Positions 35,970-45,647 of a DNA stretch of 64,000 nt are shown here, in pieces. Source of the DNA: an uncultured Desulfatitalea sp. GTDB lineage: Bacteria; Desulfobacterota; Desulfobacteria; Desulfobacterales; Desulfosarcinaceae. The first letter of the stretch is position 1; every line of letters starts with the position of its first letter. The DNA lies in NCBI GenBank assembly GCA_937868765.1, contig CALMNL010000006.1, positions 1 through 64,000 of the forward strand, in the 5' to 3' direction. The notes beneath the pieces are model-generated. The model worked only from the letters and a program-made list of their open reading frames with translations. It ran no database searches and had not been told where the DNA came from. Position numbers and translations under genes: made by a program.

Positions 35970-37097
35970 TCAAGGCCGGCGTTCCATCCGCTCCCAGTTC
36001 TGATTGCCGCCGATATTGGGATTGAAGTCGCTCTCTTCGCTGAAGAGATACTCGCTGCCGTTGGTCCAGGCGTTGCGCATGCCCGTGGGCAGCTGCACCT
36101 GCCAATCGTTCACCGGGTCGCGGTAGGTGTCCACCCCGCGCACGGCCTCGCTGTACTTGTCGAAGATGCGGTCCTGGGCCGCACTGCGGGCCTGGTAGCC
36201 CTTTACGATCATGTCGCTGACCTCCTGCTGGGTGCGGCGGATCTGCTGCATCTGGTTGAAGATGGCCTGCTGATTGCGCAGCTGGTTGCGGGTGATGGTG
36301 GCCGACAGCCGCGTACCGGCCAGGGCCCAGGCCGGATTCTCCTGGTAGGTGTCGAGCATTACCTTGAAAAAGGGCGCCCTGGCGTTCATTTCCTGGGCCG
36401 GCGCCGAGAAATGCTTGACCTGCGGCATCCACGAAATCGCCGTTACCGGGCCATTCATGCCCGGAAAGTAGGCCGACATGTAATTGATGGTGGCGGTCAG
36501 CTCCTCGACCCGCGTTTGACCCTGGCTGCGGTACTGCGCCCGGAGATGGCCGGCATCGGCCTTGAGCTCGTATTGGAAGGTGAACGGCGAGATCTGGTTA
36601 AACACGCTCATGTGGTAGGCCATGATCTCCCTTGTCCGTTGGGCCAGTTCGGGCAGCGGCCCGCTTTCGATCACCTTGAGGTCACCGGTCCCCTGGCGCT
36701 GGCGCTGCAGAAAGACGTTGCGCAGGTAATCCACGGCGCTCATGGGGGGCAGGATCTCCGCACCGGTTTGGGCATACGACGCCCGCAGGTTGGGATCCTG
36801 GGACCAGAAACATACCTGGTGGGGTAAATGCTCCAACCGGGCGCGCCCATCCGGGCTGTTGACTTTGAAGGCGATCACCGCCTCGGCCGGGAACTTGTTC
36901 ATATTCCAGGCGACGCCCCCCTGAAACCGCCACTGCACCGGAATCAGCAGGCGAAAAGCCTCCATGCCGAAACCCTGCTGATCGACCGCCACCTGCATCC
37001 TGAACTGCATCGATTGGGGCTGCGCCGCCCAAATCGTTGCACCGTCTATCAGGCTGAAAACGGATATCCAAAGTAAGATGTATTTTATCAGGCGCAT
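35970..37097 (-). CDS. Secreted protein of unknown function
   Basis: A 375-residue protein with a Sec signal peptide (MRLIKYILLWISVFSLIDGATIWAAQ). The mature part is rich in Gln, Asn and Arg and mostly alpha/beta; TRNQLRNQQAIFNQMQQIRRTQQ looks like a coiled coil (about residues 270-295). No family is recognised. ATG 37097 follows the strong ribosome site GGGGAGG (37103-37109), so the GTG at 37103 is rejected. It stands between yedF (convergent, 80 bp) and the acs operon terminator, and has no clear functional partner. Confidence 0.8.
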   Translation of the reverse strand: MRLIKYILLWISVFSLIDGATIWAAQPQSMQFRMQVAVDQQGFGMEAFRLLIPVQWRFQGGVAWNMNKFPAEAVIAFKVNSPDGRARLEHLPHQVCFWSQDPNLRASYAQTGAEILPPMSAVDYLRNVFLQRQRQGTGDLKVIESGPLPELAQRTREIMAYHMSVFNQISPFTFQYELKADAGHLRAQYRSQGQTRVEELTATINYMSAYFPGMNGPVTAISWMPQVKHFSAPAQEMNARAPFFKVMLDTYQENPAWALAGTRLSATITRNQLRNQQAIFNQMQQIRRTQQEVSDMIVKGYQARSAAQDRIFDKYSEAVRGVDTYRDPVNDWQVQLPTGMRNAWTNGSEYLFSEESDFNPNIGGNQNWERMERRP

Positions 37098-37192
37098 GGC
37101 CACCTCCCCTCGTCAAGATGGACCACAGTATGTCTCATCCGGGGGACATGCGTCAATCCAAGGGAACAGGAAAAACCGGCTCAATGCAAATG

Positions 37193-37230
37193 AAAAGCCC
37201 CATCCGCGCGCGAGCGCAGAAGGGGCTTTT
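37193..37230 (-). terminator. Rho-independent terminator after acsE
   Basis: AAAAGCCCC (37193-37201) and GGGGCTTTT (37222-37230) form a 9-bp stem with a 20-base loop, ending in U-runs in either direction. It lies 24 bp after the acsE stop and would end the Wood-Ljungdahl transcript. Confidence 0.75.
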
Positions 37231-37253
37231 GATCTTGAGAAAGCAGATGGTGC

Positions 37254-38150
37254 TTAGACTTCCAGCCAGGAGTCGGAGTACAGGCTTTTCCCCAGGATAA
37301 CGTTGACGGTCTTGGCGTAATCCTGCATCTCTTTGGGGAGGCTGGCGATGTTGGGCGTATTGCCGTCCATCATGCCGTAGATCAGGTCCACGATGTCCGG
37401 GCGCTTGCCCTTGGCGATGGCGGTGAGCTGGTCGTCTCTGGGGTCGGAGATGACCGAATGCATGCCGCACTTTTGCAGCATCACCATGTAGGTCTGGTTC
37501 ATGATCGGCCGCAGGTGATCGGGCGGTCCGTTGGAAATGTTGGACAGGCCGCAGGTGCTCTTGGCACCCGGGCACATGTCGGGGATCATCTTCTGGAACT
37601 CCATCAGGCTGATGGCCTGGGGCTGCTGGATGTTGACGGGGGTCACGATGCCGTCGATCCAGATTTTTTCGTTGGGAATGCCGGCCTCGTTGGCAAAATA
37701 GACCAGTTCCACACAAAGGGCGGCGCGCTCGTTTTCGTCGCGCGGCAAGCCTTCCGGACCCCACATCAGAGCGATGAAGTCGGCGTTGTACTGGGCGGCC
37801 ATGGGCACCATGCGCTCGTAGCGTTCCGGACGGCACATGATGGAGTTGATGATGTGCGGCGTTCCGCTGGGGACCTGTTTGATCACCTTCAGCGACGCTT
37901 CGATGGCATCGATATTGGAGGTGTCGAGGGCCAGGGGGATGTCGGGCACGACATCCTGGACCACCTGGACCACCCAGGGCATCAACTCGACGCCGTCTTT
38001 CTTGGCCGGTCCGAGGTTGATGTCGATGTAATCCATGCCTTTGCTTTTCTGGAAGAGGGCTTCTTCCTGGATCGGTTTGGGATCGCGCTCTTTGAAGGCG
38101 CGGCCGATCTTCTTGGAGATGACATTCAAGCTTTCGCCAATGAGTAACAT
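37254..38150 (-). CDS. acsE: Methyltetrahydrofolate:corrinoid/iron-sulfur protein methyltransferase
   Basis: A 298-residue TIM-barrel enzyme of the pterin-binding (DHPS-like) family. In the Wood-Ljungdahl pathway it moves the methyl group of methyl-tetrahydrofolate to the cobalt of the corrinoid protein AcsCD. MLLIGESLNVISKKIGRAF opens the protein; DYIDINLGPAKKDG, LALDTSNIDAIEASL and STCGLSNISNGPPD are pterin-binding strands. It is last in the acsD-cooS-acsB-acsC-acsE set, separated from acsC by a terminator-like hairpin, so its level may be set separately. Confidence 0.95.
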   Translation of the reverse strand: MLLIGESLNVISKKIGRAFKERDPKPIQEEALFQKSKGMDYIDINLGPAKKDGVELMPWVVQVVQDVVPDIPLALDTSNIDAIEASLKVIKQVPSGTPHIINSIMCRPERYERMVPMAAQYNADFIALMWGPEGLPRDENERAALCVELVYFANEAGIPNEKIWIDGIVTPVNIQQPQAISLMEFQKMIPDMCPGAKSTCGLSNISNGPPDHLRPIMNQTYMVMLQKCGMHSVISDPRDDQLTAIAKGKRPDIVDLIYGMMDGNTPNIASLPKEMQDYAKTVNVILGKSLYSDSWLEV

Positions 38151-38281
38151 AAGACCTCCCTTAAGAATATGCGTTCATTATAAATCTATGAATTTCGCGG
38201 CTTGTCGGTTGCGCCGGACGTTTTTAAATGAATGACGGCTTACTACTAAATTTTTCCGGCCGGTGCAAACAGTTTGTCCTT

Positions 38282-38317
38282 AAAAAAGGCGGGGATGACC
38301 CCGGGGCCACCCCCGCC
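38282..38317 (-). terminator. Terminator-like hairpin between acsC and acsE
   Basis: On the reverse strand the GC-rich stem GGCGGGG/CCCCGCC is followed by a run of U (AAAAAA at 38282-38287). It lies just downstream of the acsC stop at 38325. It may attenuate read-through into acsE. Confidence 0.7.
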
Positions 38318-38324
38318 GGAAGGA

Positions 38325-39671
38325 CTACATGAACCGCTCTCTGAGGAAGCCGGGAATGTGGGCGGCTTCCCGCGGACCCACGGTGATGGTCCAGCCGGGC
38401 AGCTCTTCTTCGATGTCGCCCACAATGGCGGCCGCATAACCAGGGATGATCAGTTCGGTGTGTTTGACCTTCTCCATGATGCCGCTCTTCTTGACGAAGG
38501 CGCCGACATCGTCGCCCGCGAATTTGCCGGCAGCCCAGGCCGTGAGAACCGACAGGCCTTCGGAATCCTTGATCAGCAACCAGGAGGGGACGCGGCTGCT
38601 TTCGATTTCACCTGAGACGATGAAGTAGGTCAGGGCGAAGTTGGTGGTCACCAGCACCGGCGAATTCTCGTTGGGCGTACCGATGGGGTAGATGCCCTGG
38701 GTAACGGTCATCGGGCGCTGCGGGTCGGTGAAAATGTTGAGGCGCTCGAGCAGCAGCGGGAAAACGCTCTCGCCGGCGAAGTCCGACATGACCACGATGC
38801 CGCCGTACTTGGCGACGAACATGGCGGCCAGCATGGTCTCCACATCCAGGTTGGAGGCCATTTCGCACGGGAAGGTGATGGTGGGGAAGCCCACCGAGCG
38901 GTTGCCGTTCTTCAGGGCCGCGCGACGGATGGCGATCATGTCGGCGTTGGCCTGTTTGGGTTCGCGGCTGCCCGGATCGAGCACCAGGTCCTTGAGGCCC
39001 ATGCCGGTCAGCTTGTCGCTCAGCTTGGCCACGGCTTCCACCGACTCGGCCTTGACGGCCAGGGGCAGGTCTTTCTCTTTGGCCAGGGCGCCCATGGCAT
39101 CGGCATTGGCCGCGGTGGCGGCATACAGCAAGGGGCGTTTGAACCCGGCGGCGGCCACGCCGGCCTTCATGACATCGGCTTTTTCGGTCATCAGGATCAG
39201 GTTGAATTCGGAGGTTTCGGCGATCTGCTTGGCCAGCTTGCCGAAGGTGTCGGCGTTGCCGTTGACATCCTTCAGGGCGACCAGTTCGGGGCGCAGGTTG
39301 AGGCCCACGCGCTCATACTGCAGGGCGTTCCAGCCCTTAAGCTTCTTGGCCAGGGCGTCGGCGGAAATGTCCGAGGGGACCAGTGCAGCCAAAAGGGTCG
39401 GGCTGTAGAAGGTCTTCTCGTGTCGGTACTGCACGGTTTCGCCGCCGGTGGTGGCTTTGCGCACGCCTTTGCCCACCACGACCGGACGGATGGGGGGGGC
39501 CGAAGCTTCGGCCAACTGGGCCCGGGCTTCTTCCGATACGTAGGGGCAGGCGTCCAACTCGGCCTTGCCCGACGCCAGGTTCATGGCAAAGGCGAGACAG
39601 GTGGGCACGCCGCACTCCTTGCAGTTGGTCTTGGGCAGGAGTTTGAAAATCTGAATACCGGTTAATGCCAT
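38325..39671 (-). CDS. acsC: Corrinoid/iron-sulfur protein, large subunit
   Basis: A 448-residue subunit of the corrinoid Fe-S protein that carries the methyl group on cobalt to acetyl-CoA synthase. The N-terminal [4Fe-4S] motif is seen as C17, C20, C25 and C42 (LPKTNCKECGVPTC), which keeps cobalt reducible. The remaining TIM-barrel and B12-binding regions include EMASNLDVETMLAAMFVAK and VTTNFALTYFIVSGEIES. Length is normal. It lies 78 bp downstream of acsB and is clearly in the same operon. Confidence 0.95.
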   Translation of the reverse strand: MALTGIQIFKLLPKTNCKECGVPTCLAFAMNLASGKAELDACPYVSEEARAQLAEASAPPIRPVVVGKGVRKATTGGETVQYRHEKTFYSPTLLAALVPSDISADALAKKLKGWNALQYERVGLNLRPELVALKDVNGNADTFGKLAKQIAETSEFNLILMTEKADVMKAGVAAAGFKRPLLYAATAANADAMGALAKEKDLPLAVKAESVEAVAKLSDKLTGMGLKDLVLDPGSREPKQANADMIAIRRAALKNGNRSVGFPTITFPCEMASNLDVETMLAAMFVAKYGGIVVMSDFAGESVFPLLLERLNIFTDPQRPMTVTQGIYPIGTPNENSPVLVTTNFALTYFIVSGEIESSRVPSWLLIKDSEGLSVLTAWAAGKFAGDDVGAFVKKSGIMEKVKHTELIIPGYAAAIVGDIEEELPGWTITVGPREAAHIPGFLRERFM

Positions 39672-39749
39672 TGGTTTCTCCTTATCCTATTTGAAAGGTG
39701 TCGATGGGGAGGCGGTGCATGCCGCCTCCCATCCCATCATCGTTTCATA

Positions 39750-41963
39750 TCAACCCACCAACGGAGGCATCGAGAGGGCCGGATGGCCCTTTTCCTGCAG
39801 GAAGGGCAGGATCTCCTCTTCGGTGGTTCCCACGGTTTCGTCGGCGATCATATCGTAGAAGTTGGGCACGCCCAGCTCCTTACCGCGTTTGATGAGGCGT
39901 TCCTTGATCTCTTCTTTGAGGATCTTGGGCATCCACACCATGCGCAGCAGGCCGCCGTCGCCGACGATGAACTTCTTCTGGGTGATGTTGAACTTGGAGT
40001 GACCCACGAAACCCGGCGAAGAAGCGCCGCCGCCCATGACACCGGCCAGGGTGGTGAACTTCATGCCGCAGGGGGTCTCGCCGGCATACTCGCGGTTGAC
40101 CGTCATGACGCCGTTGCAGGCCGGCAGCATGGCCGCGATGGCTTCGCAGCAGCCGCAGGTGGTCATGGGGGCGTTGACCATCGAGTAGAAGTTGTAGGTC
40201 TCGATGGCGCCGCGGGAGGCTTTTTTGATGAAATCATCGACGCCGGCGAAACGCCCCAGCTTGGGATCCACCACTGCGCCCTTTTCGATGGGCTGGTTGG
40301 GGCCGGTGGGGTTGATTTCATAGGAGGCCTTGCAGTCCATCCAGTTGTAGGCGCCGCACAGACCGGTTCGCTCCGGGCTGACGGTGCAGACATGGGTGGG
40401 GGCGAACGACTGGCACAGGGTGCAGGAGTAGTAGATTTCCACATCCTCGTCGGTCATGTTCTCGACGCGCTCGTCTCTGTGCTTGTAGGCCGCGCGGGCT
40501 TCGGCGGTGATCTTGTCCACGTCTTCTTTCTTGGTGTAGATGGTGACCTGGACCTTGTCGAGGATCTTGCCGAAATCCTGATGGAACTTGGCATGCAGCA
40601 CCACGCCGATGTCTTTCAGGGTGAAGCCTTTCTCCACGGCCTGTTTACTGATGCGCACCCAGGCGATGTCGCGCTGGCCCATGTGCATGATGCCCTGGAT
40701 GTAGTTGACCAGGTGGTGGGTCTGGCGTTCCAGGATCGGCTCGAAGTCTTCCTGGAATTCGCGGCCGGCCACCTGCATGAAGATCGCCATGGGGAAGGCG
40801 CCGCCCTCCTTGATGTCCTTGATGTCCGGACCGACGACGGTGACTTTGCCGTCTTCGATCTCGTTCATCTGAGCCATCTTCAGATACTCGGTGCATTGGG
40901 TCTTGCCGCCGCCGGACTGGCAGTAGAGATCGGCACCGCGCACGCGCTCGCCCTCGAAGGCCGGACCGAAGGCGCAGGGGATGTCGATCTTGCTGACCGT
41001 GGTCTTCAAGCCGCGCACTTCCACGGACTTTTGCACCATGTCTTCGTGTTTGACGTTGGCCACCACGTGCTCGTAGGTGCAGATACCGGTGGGCAGGATT
41101 TCGGGAATGTCGGTGTCGGCGATGGTGGGGAAGCCCCAGTTCACGCAACCGGCGGCCGCCGCGGCCCATTCGGCGTTCACATCGCCCAGGGCGTTGACGA
41201 AGGCGAAGATGCGGTCCTTGTTGTACTTGAGGATTTTCTTGTAGTCGCCGGGCTGCACGCCGCCGAAGGCCATGGCCGCGCGGTTGGCGAACCCCAGGGC
41301 GAAGATGGCCGAGGAGATGTCCGGGCCGAAGGGCACGATACGGGTGTTCCAGCCCACCTGCACGCCGGCCTCGCGCAGCTGGTCGATGACGGTGGTGCCG
41401 TTCTGGTTGGCGGCGCAGAAGATATACAAGCTGCGGCGCTGGTACTCTTCCACGATCAGCTTGGCGGTTTCGGCATTGGGGGCGGCGCCCACGATGGCGG
41501 CGAAGCCGGGGGCCGAGCCGTCGACGAATTCGACACCGCGCTTGCGCATGATGGTGTCGTCGGCCGCGCCCAGCCAGATCTTGCCGGCTTCTTCGTCCAC
41601 TTCCTCGGTGGGCAGGTAGAAATCGGGCTCTTCCAGGTAACGCAGGGCCTCTTCAAGCTCGAAGGCGAACAGGGCGGCGATGCCGGCGTCCAGCAGGGGC
41701 CCCAGGTAGGGCAGATGGTTCTGGCCCTTTACATGGGGCGGCAGCAGTTTGCGGGCGAAGGCCAGCGGCTTCTGCATATCTTCCAGCTTTTCGACCTTTA
41801 TGCCCAGCAGGGAGTAGATCACCGGCAGGAAGTAGGCGGTGTTGGGGAAGCCCACCTTGGTGTCGGCGTTGTAGGTTTGCAGTGCTCTCTTATACTTACC
41901 TTCCACCTTGGAGACGATGTTGTAACCGCCCTGGATGGCGGCGAATGCTACGAGTCGTGACAT
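39750..41963 (-). CDS. acsB: Acetyl-CoA synthase (CODH/ACS complex, beta subunit)
   Basis: A 737-residue enzyme that joins CO, the corrinoid-bound methyl group and CoA into acetyl-CoA. The A-cluster cysteines are present: the [4Fe-4S] ligands at about residues 509-545 (TLCQSFAPTHVC, GLCGAYNWMDC) and the nickel ligands in TTCGCCEAIA (about residue 600), followed by GGGASSPGFVGHSKFN. The N-terminal domain that docks CODH is retained, which marks the bacterial rather than archaeal form. It lies between the CODH and corrinoid-protein genes. Confidence 0.96.
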   Translation of the reverse strand: MSRLVAFAAIQGGYNIVSKVEGKYKRALQTYNADTKVGFPNTAYFLPVIYSLLGIKVEKLEDMQKPLAFARKLLPPHVKGQNHLPYLGPLLDAGIAALFAFELEEALRYLEEPDFYLPTEEVDEEAGKIWLGAADDTIMRKRGVEFVDGSAPGFAAIVGAAPNAETAKLIVEEYQRRSLYIFCAANQNGTTVIDQLREAGVQVGWNTRIVPFGPDISSAIFALGFANRAAMAFGGVQPGDYKKILKYNKDRIFAFVNALGDVNAEWAAAAAGCVNWGFPTIADTDIPEILPTGICTYEHVVANVKHEDMVQKSVEVRGLKTTVSKIDIPCAFGPAFEGERVRGADLYCQSGGGKTQCTEYLKMAQMNEIEDGKVTVVGPDIKDIKEGGAFPMAIFMQVAGREFQEDFEPILERQTHHLVNYIQGIMHMGQRDIAWVRISKQAVEKGFTLKDIGVVLHAKFHQDFGKILDKVQVTIYTKKEDVDKITAEARAAYKHRDERVENMTDEDVEIYYSCTLCQSFAPTHVCTVSPERTGLCGAYNWMDCKASYEINPTGPNQPIEKGAVVDPKLGRFAGVDDFIKKASRGAIETYNFYSMVNAPMTTCGCCEAIAAMLPACNGVMTVNREYAGETPCGMKFTTLAGVMGGGASSPGFVGHSKFNITQKKFIVGDGGLLRMVWMPKILKEEIKERLIKRGKELGVPNFYDMIADETVGTTEEEILPFLQEKGHPALSMPPLVG

Positions 41964-42002
41964 ATGATCCTTCCTCCTTCGTTGAGGATATTGGGTTGAC
42001 GA

Positions 42003-44042
42003 TTAAGCCTCGAGTTTCTGTCGGTCGGCCATATCCATCAGTACGCGGTCGCGGGCCTTGTCGATGCCCAGCTCTTTGCGTTTCTTATCGATGTGGGCGA
42101 TCATCAGGTGGGCGTGCTTGATCGGGTCGGCTTCCAGATCCCACTTGCCGCCGTACAGCTTCTCCAGCTCCTTGGAGAGGTAGTTGTGGAACACCGGCGC
42201 GCCGGAGGTCGGCAGGTGCAGTCCGAAGACAGTGTAAACGCCCGAAGACACGAAGTATTGGCCGATGCTGATGGCTTTCTCGCTCATCCACTCGGGGGCC
42301 GAACCGGCCGCAGGCAGGTCGCAGATGTCTTTGCCCAGGCCGCCGGCCTTGACCACCTCGGTGGCCGCCAGCAGGATGCGGCTGTTGTCCACGCAGGAGC
42401 CCATGTGCAGCACGGGCGGGATACCGACGGTCTCGCACACTTCCTTTAGGCCGGGTCCGCAGTAAACGGCCGCCGATTCCGGCGTCAGCAAACCTTCCAT
42501 GGCGCAGGCGATGCCGTTGCAGCCGGTGGTCAGCACGATGACGTCGTTCTTGATCAGCTCTTTAACGACCGCGATGTGGGCTTCGTTGTGGCGGGTGCGG
42601 GCGTTGTTGCAACCCACGACGCCGGCGATGCCGCGGATGCGGCCGTTGATGATGTTGTCATTGAGGGTGTAGTAGGTGCCGCGGAACGTTCCGCCCAAAT
42701 GATATTCGATGGACTCCACGCCGAAGCCGCCGATAGCGGTGGCTTTATACTGCGGAATCATCACTTCACCCTTGCGGTTCTGGAAATTGTCGATGGCCAG
42801 GCGCACGATCTTTTCGGCGTCTTCCAAGGCATGGTGCTCGTCGAACTCGATGTGGACCACGTTGTCCTGCTCCATCTTGGCGATGGGGTGGGTGGTGATC
42901 AGCTTGGTGTGGAAGCACTTGGCCACGTTGGCCAGGTTCTGGAACACGCACTGGATGTCCACCACCATGGCATCGCAGGCGCCGGTGATGATGGCCAGTT
43001 CCTGTTGCAGGTAGGTGCCGGCCTGGGGCACACCATGACGCTGGAAGATCTCGTTGGCCGTGCAGCAGATGCCGCCCAGTTGGATGCCCTTGGCGCCCTT
43101 GCTCTTGGCGTACTCGATGATCTCCTTGCGCTGGGCCATGGCCACGATCATCTCGGAGAGCACCGGCTCATGGCCGTGGACGATGATGTTGACATGGTCC
43201 TGCTTCATGACGCCCAGGTTGGCTTCGGCTTGCAGGGGGTAAGGGGTACCGAACAGGATGTCCTGCAGGTCGGTGGCCAACATGGAGCCGCCCCAGCCGT
43301 CGGCCAGGGAGGCGCGGGTGCACTGCTTGACGATGTTTTTGTAGTCCTGATCCACGCCCATATGGGTGCGGTGCATGATTTCGACGATCTCGCGGTCTAT
43401 GTTGCGCGGCTTGACGCCGGCCTTGGTCCATTTTTCATACAGCGGCTGGGGCGCACGCTTCAAGTAGACCAACTCGCCCTCGGCCTTGCCCCACTCGTTC
43501 AGGGCGATTTCACCGACTTCCAGGGCGATCTCATCGATATTGCGATCTTTGACCGCGCCGTCCACTTCCACGGTGGTGGCGACGCCCAGGGCCGCCGCCA
43601 CGGAAAGCAGCTTGGTGGTGTCTTTGATTTTATAGGCATCGCTCTCCTTGCGGGCCGCGGACATGAAGACTTCGGCCACGCAGCGGCCGTGATCGGAGTG
43701 GGCGGCAGCGCCGGCGGCCACCATGCGGGCGAAGTTGCGCGCGGCGATGGTGTTGGCGGTGGCACCGCAAAGGCCTTTACGGGTGTCCTCGCCTTCGCTG
43801 ATGCTCTTGGTCAGCGGCAGGCGACAGGGGCCCATGGCGCAGTTCTTACAGCAGATGCCTTGAATACCGATATTACAGGGTTTCATCTGCACGGCCCGAT
43901 CGAAAACTGTGTCGATACCCATCTGCTGGGCCCGGGCGATCATCTGTTGGGTGGCCGGATCGATTGAGGCGGCTATGGGATCGGCCAGTTTCGCGGCCTT
44001 CTCCTCCGCCTTGTCCTTTACTGCTTTGGTGATTTCTGCCAT
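42003..44042 (-). CDS. cooS: Carbon monoxide dehydrogenase catalytic subunit
   Basis: A 679-residue Ni-Fe-S enzyme that interconverts CO2 and CO, here the CODH partner of AcsB (also called acsA). The B/D-cluster cysteines are in ICCKNCAMGPCR with further ligands before and after it (C56, C64, C65, C68, C73, C92). The C-cluster region follows in HGHEPVLSEMIVAM, GICCTANEIFQRHG, GCNGIACAMEGLL and HMGSCVDNSR. It starts 42 bp after acsD. No nickel-inserting CooC/AcsF gene is seen nearby. Confidence 0.96.
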   Translation of the reverse strand: MAEITKAVKDKAEEKAAKLADPIAASIDPATQQMIARAQQMGIDTVFDRAVQMKPCNIGIQGICCKNCAMGPCRLPLTKSISEGEDTRKGLCGATANTIAARNFARMVAAGAAAHSDHGRCVAEVFMSAARKESDAYKIKDTTKLLSVAAALGVATTVEVDGAVKDRNIDEIALEVGEIALNEWGKAEGELVYLKRAPQPLYEKWTKAGVKPRNIDREIVEIMHRTHMGVDQDYKNIVKQCTRASLADGWGGSMLATDLQDILFGTPYPLQAEANLGVMKQDHVNIIVHGHEPVLSEMIVAMAQRKEIIEYAKSKGAKGIQLGGICCTANEIFQRHGVPQAGTYLQQELAIITGACDAMVVDIQCVFQNLANVAKCFHTKLITTHPIAKMEQDNVVHIEFDEHHALEDAEKIVRLAIDNFQNRKGEVMIPQYKATAIGGFGVESIEYHLGGTFRGTYYTLNDNIINGRIRGIAGVVGCNNARTRHNEAHIAVVKELIKNDVIVLTTGCNGIACAMEGLLTPESAAVYCGPGLKEVCETVGIPPVLHMGSCVDNSRILLAATEVVKAGGLGKDICDLPAAGSAPEWMSEKAISIGQYFVSSGVYTVFGLHLPTSGAPVFHNYLSKELEKLYGGKWDLEADPIKHAHLMIAHIDKKRKELGIDKARDRVLMDMADRQKLEA

Positions 44043-44084
44043 CAGAGGTTCCTCCTCAATTTATGATAACTGTTGAATTCGCTT

Positions 44085-45647
44085 TTAGTATAGCGCGACG
44101 CGCCGATGGATGCGGTCCAATTGATGGGTCATCTTCTCCAGGGCGTCCATTTGGATGACGGCCGCGGTCTTTGCTACAGCGGCTTCTTTGGCGGCGGCTT
44201 TACGCTCGGCAGCCAGTTTATCGCGTTCGGCGGCCCGCTTCTGACGCAGGGCATCCTCTTCGGCTTCGCGTTTGGCAGCTTCGGCTTTGGCGGCATCGGC
44301 TTTGGCTTTGGCTTCGGCATCGGCTTTGGCTTTGGCTTCGGCCTCGGCCTTGGCTTTGGCGGCGGCCTCGGCCTTGGCCTTGGCGTCAGCTTCGGCCTTG
44401 GCCTTGGCTTCGGCATCGGCTTTGGCCTGGGCGGCGGCGTCTACGGCCGGGGCAGCAGGTGCGGCGGGTGCCGCGGGCGCGGCGGCCGGAGCCGCAGCCG
44501 GTTTGGCGGCGGCCGGGGCGGCGGGTTTGGCGGCGGCCGGAGCAGCCGGTTTGGCGGCGGCCGGGGCAGCCGGTTTGGCGGCGGCCGGGGCAGCCTTCTT
44601 TTCCTCTTCGATGGTCAGGTCAGGCTTGGGCGCGATGGCGGCCAGATCCACCGGCTTGGCGCCCAGCGCTTTTTCGATGGCCTTGACCTGGGCGGCGTTG
44701 CCGCCGTCCACCATCAGGCCGATGTAGCTCTTGGCCAGGCGGATGGCTTCGGGATGGCGCATGACCAGCACGTCGCTGCCGGCCAGCAAATAAGCCACGG
44801 CGCCCACGGCTTCCATGAGGATGCCGCGCTTTTCAGGATCGCCCAGGGTCGGGGCCTCTTCCACCGTCTGCGTGGCCTCTTTGCTCTTCCACACTTCGTT
44901 GCCCAGGTTGTTGATGATGGGCAGTTGCAGTTTGTCGTCACCCTGGGCCAGGGCCGCCATGCGCAACCGCTCCATGACCGAGTAGGAATATTCCATGCCG
45001 TAGCCCAGGCCGCCGGTGGTGGGATCGATGATGACCTTGTCCATGGGCATGCCCAGGTTCTCCAGCAGGATATTGACCTGCTTGGCCAGGTTGACGTCGA
45101 TGGGCGACGAAGAGATCAGGGTATGGCCGTACGCCATGGCAGCGGCGCCGATGCCCTTGTGGTTCTTGTCTTCCACCGGGCCCAAGATCAGATTGGCGCC
45201 CTGGTGATCTTCGGCGATCTGTTTGAGGGTGGTTTCATCCTTGGCCGGGTTGGCACAGCCCCAGACGATCAGGGGTACCTTGATGGCGCCCAGCACTTTT
45301 TTTACCGTCGCCGAAGCCTCGGCCGGAGAAGCATTCTTGCCGTTGGGGTCGGTGCTCTTGAGCTGCAGCACGATCATTTCGGCGCCGTATTTTTCAACGC
45401 ATTTTTTGGCCCAGGCAGCCGGATCGCTGACCACATCCTTGAAGAGCGCCATGACCGATTCGGGCCAATCTTCGGGGGCCATGTCCCAGATTTCCATGGC
45501 AATGCGCGGCTTGTGGGGCATTTTGCCTTCGAAAAAATAGAACGGATAGCTGGTTTCGCCGCCGACGACGACCGCTTTGTCACCCTTGCCCAGGGTGACC
45601 GCCTTTACACTACCGGAATAACTTTCTTTTTGAAATTCGAAAGCCAA
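44085..45647 (-). CDS. acsD: Corrinoid/iron-sulfur protein small subunit with long Ala/Lys-rich C-terminal extension
   Basis: A 520-residue protein starting with TTG (45647), set 5 bp after AAGGAGG. Residues 1-350 are a normal AcsD/CdhD TIM barrel (IVLQLKSTDPNGKNASP, TGGLGYGMEYSYSVMERLRM). Residues 355-405 are Pro/Ala repeats, residues 405-465 an (AKAKAEAD)n region expected to form a long helix, and the end (VIQMDALEKMTHQLDRIHRR) is another helix. AcsD proteins are usually about 310-330 residues, so this tail is unusual. It resembles linkers that tether an enzyme to a partner, but no partner domain is visible. It is first in the acs operon. Confidence 0.92.
   Translation of the reverse strand: MAFEFQKESYSGSVKAVTLGKGDKAVVVGGETSYPFYFFEGKMPHKPRIAMEIWDMAPEDWPESVMALFKDVVSDPAAWAKKCVEKYGAEMIVLQLKSTDPNGKNASPAEASATVKKVLGAIKVPLIVWGCANPAKDETTLKQIAEDHQGANLILGPVEDKNHKGIGAAAMAYGHTLISSSPIDVNLAKQVNILLENLGMPMDKVIIDPTTGGLGYGMEYSYSVMERLRMAALAQGDDKLQLPIINNLGNEVWKSKEATQTVEEAPTLGDPEKRGILMEAVGAVAYLLAGSDVLVMRHPEAIRLAKSYIGLMVDGGNAAQVKAIEKALGAKPVDLAAIAPKPDLTIEEEKKAAPAAAKPAAPAAAKPAAPAAAKPAAPAAAKPAAAPAAAPAAPAAPAAPAVDAAAQAKADAEAKAKAEADAKAKAEAAAKAKAEAEAKAKADAEAKAKADAAKAEAAKREAEEDALRQKRAAERDKLAAERKAAAKEAAVAKTAAVIQMDALEKMTHQLDRIHRRVALY
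44494..44589. repeat. Four tandem 24-bp repeats coding Pro/Ala linker
   Basis: Units starting at 44494, 44518, 44542 and 44566 are each 24 bp and almost identical (three identical, one differing at three bases). They encode the PAAAKPAA repeats of the AcsD tail. Such repeats can expand or contract between strains. Confidence 0.8.

Noticed and set aside
39783-41960. 725-residue plus-strand frame opposite acsB
   Set aside because: Gly/His-rich shadow of a very well-conserved gene.
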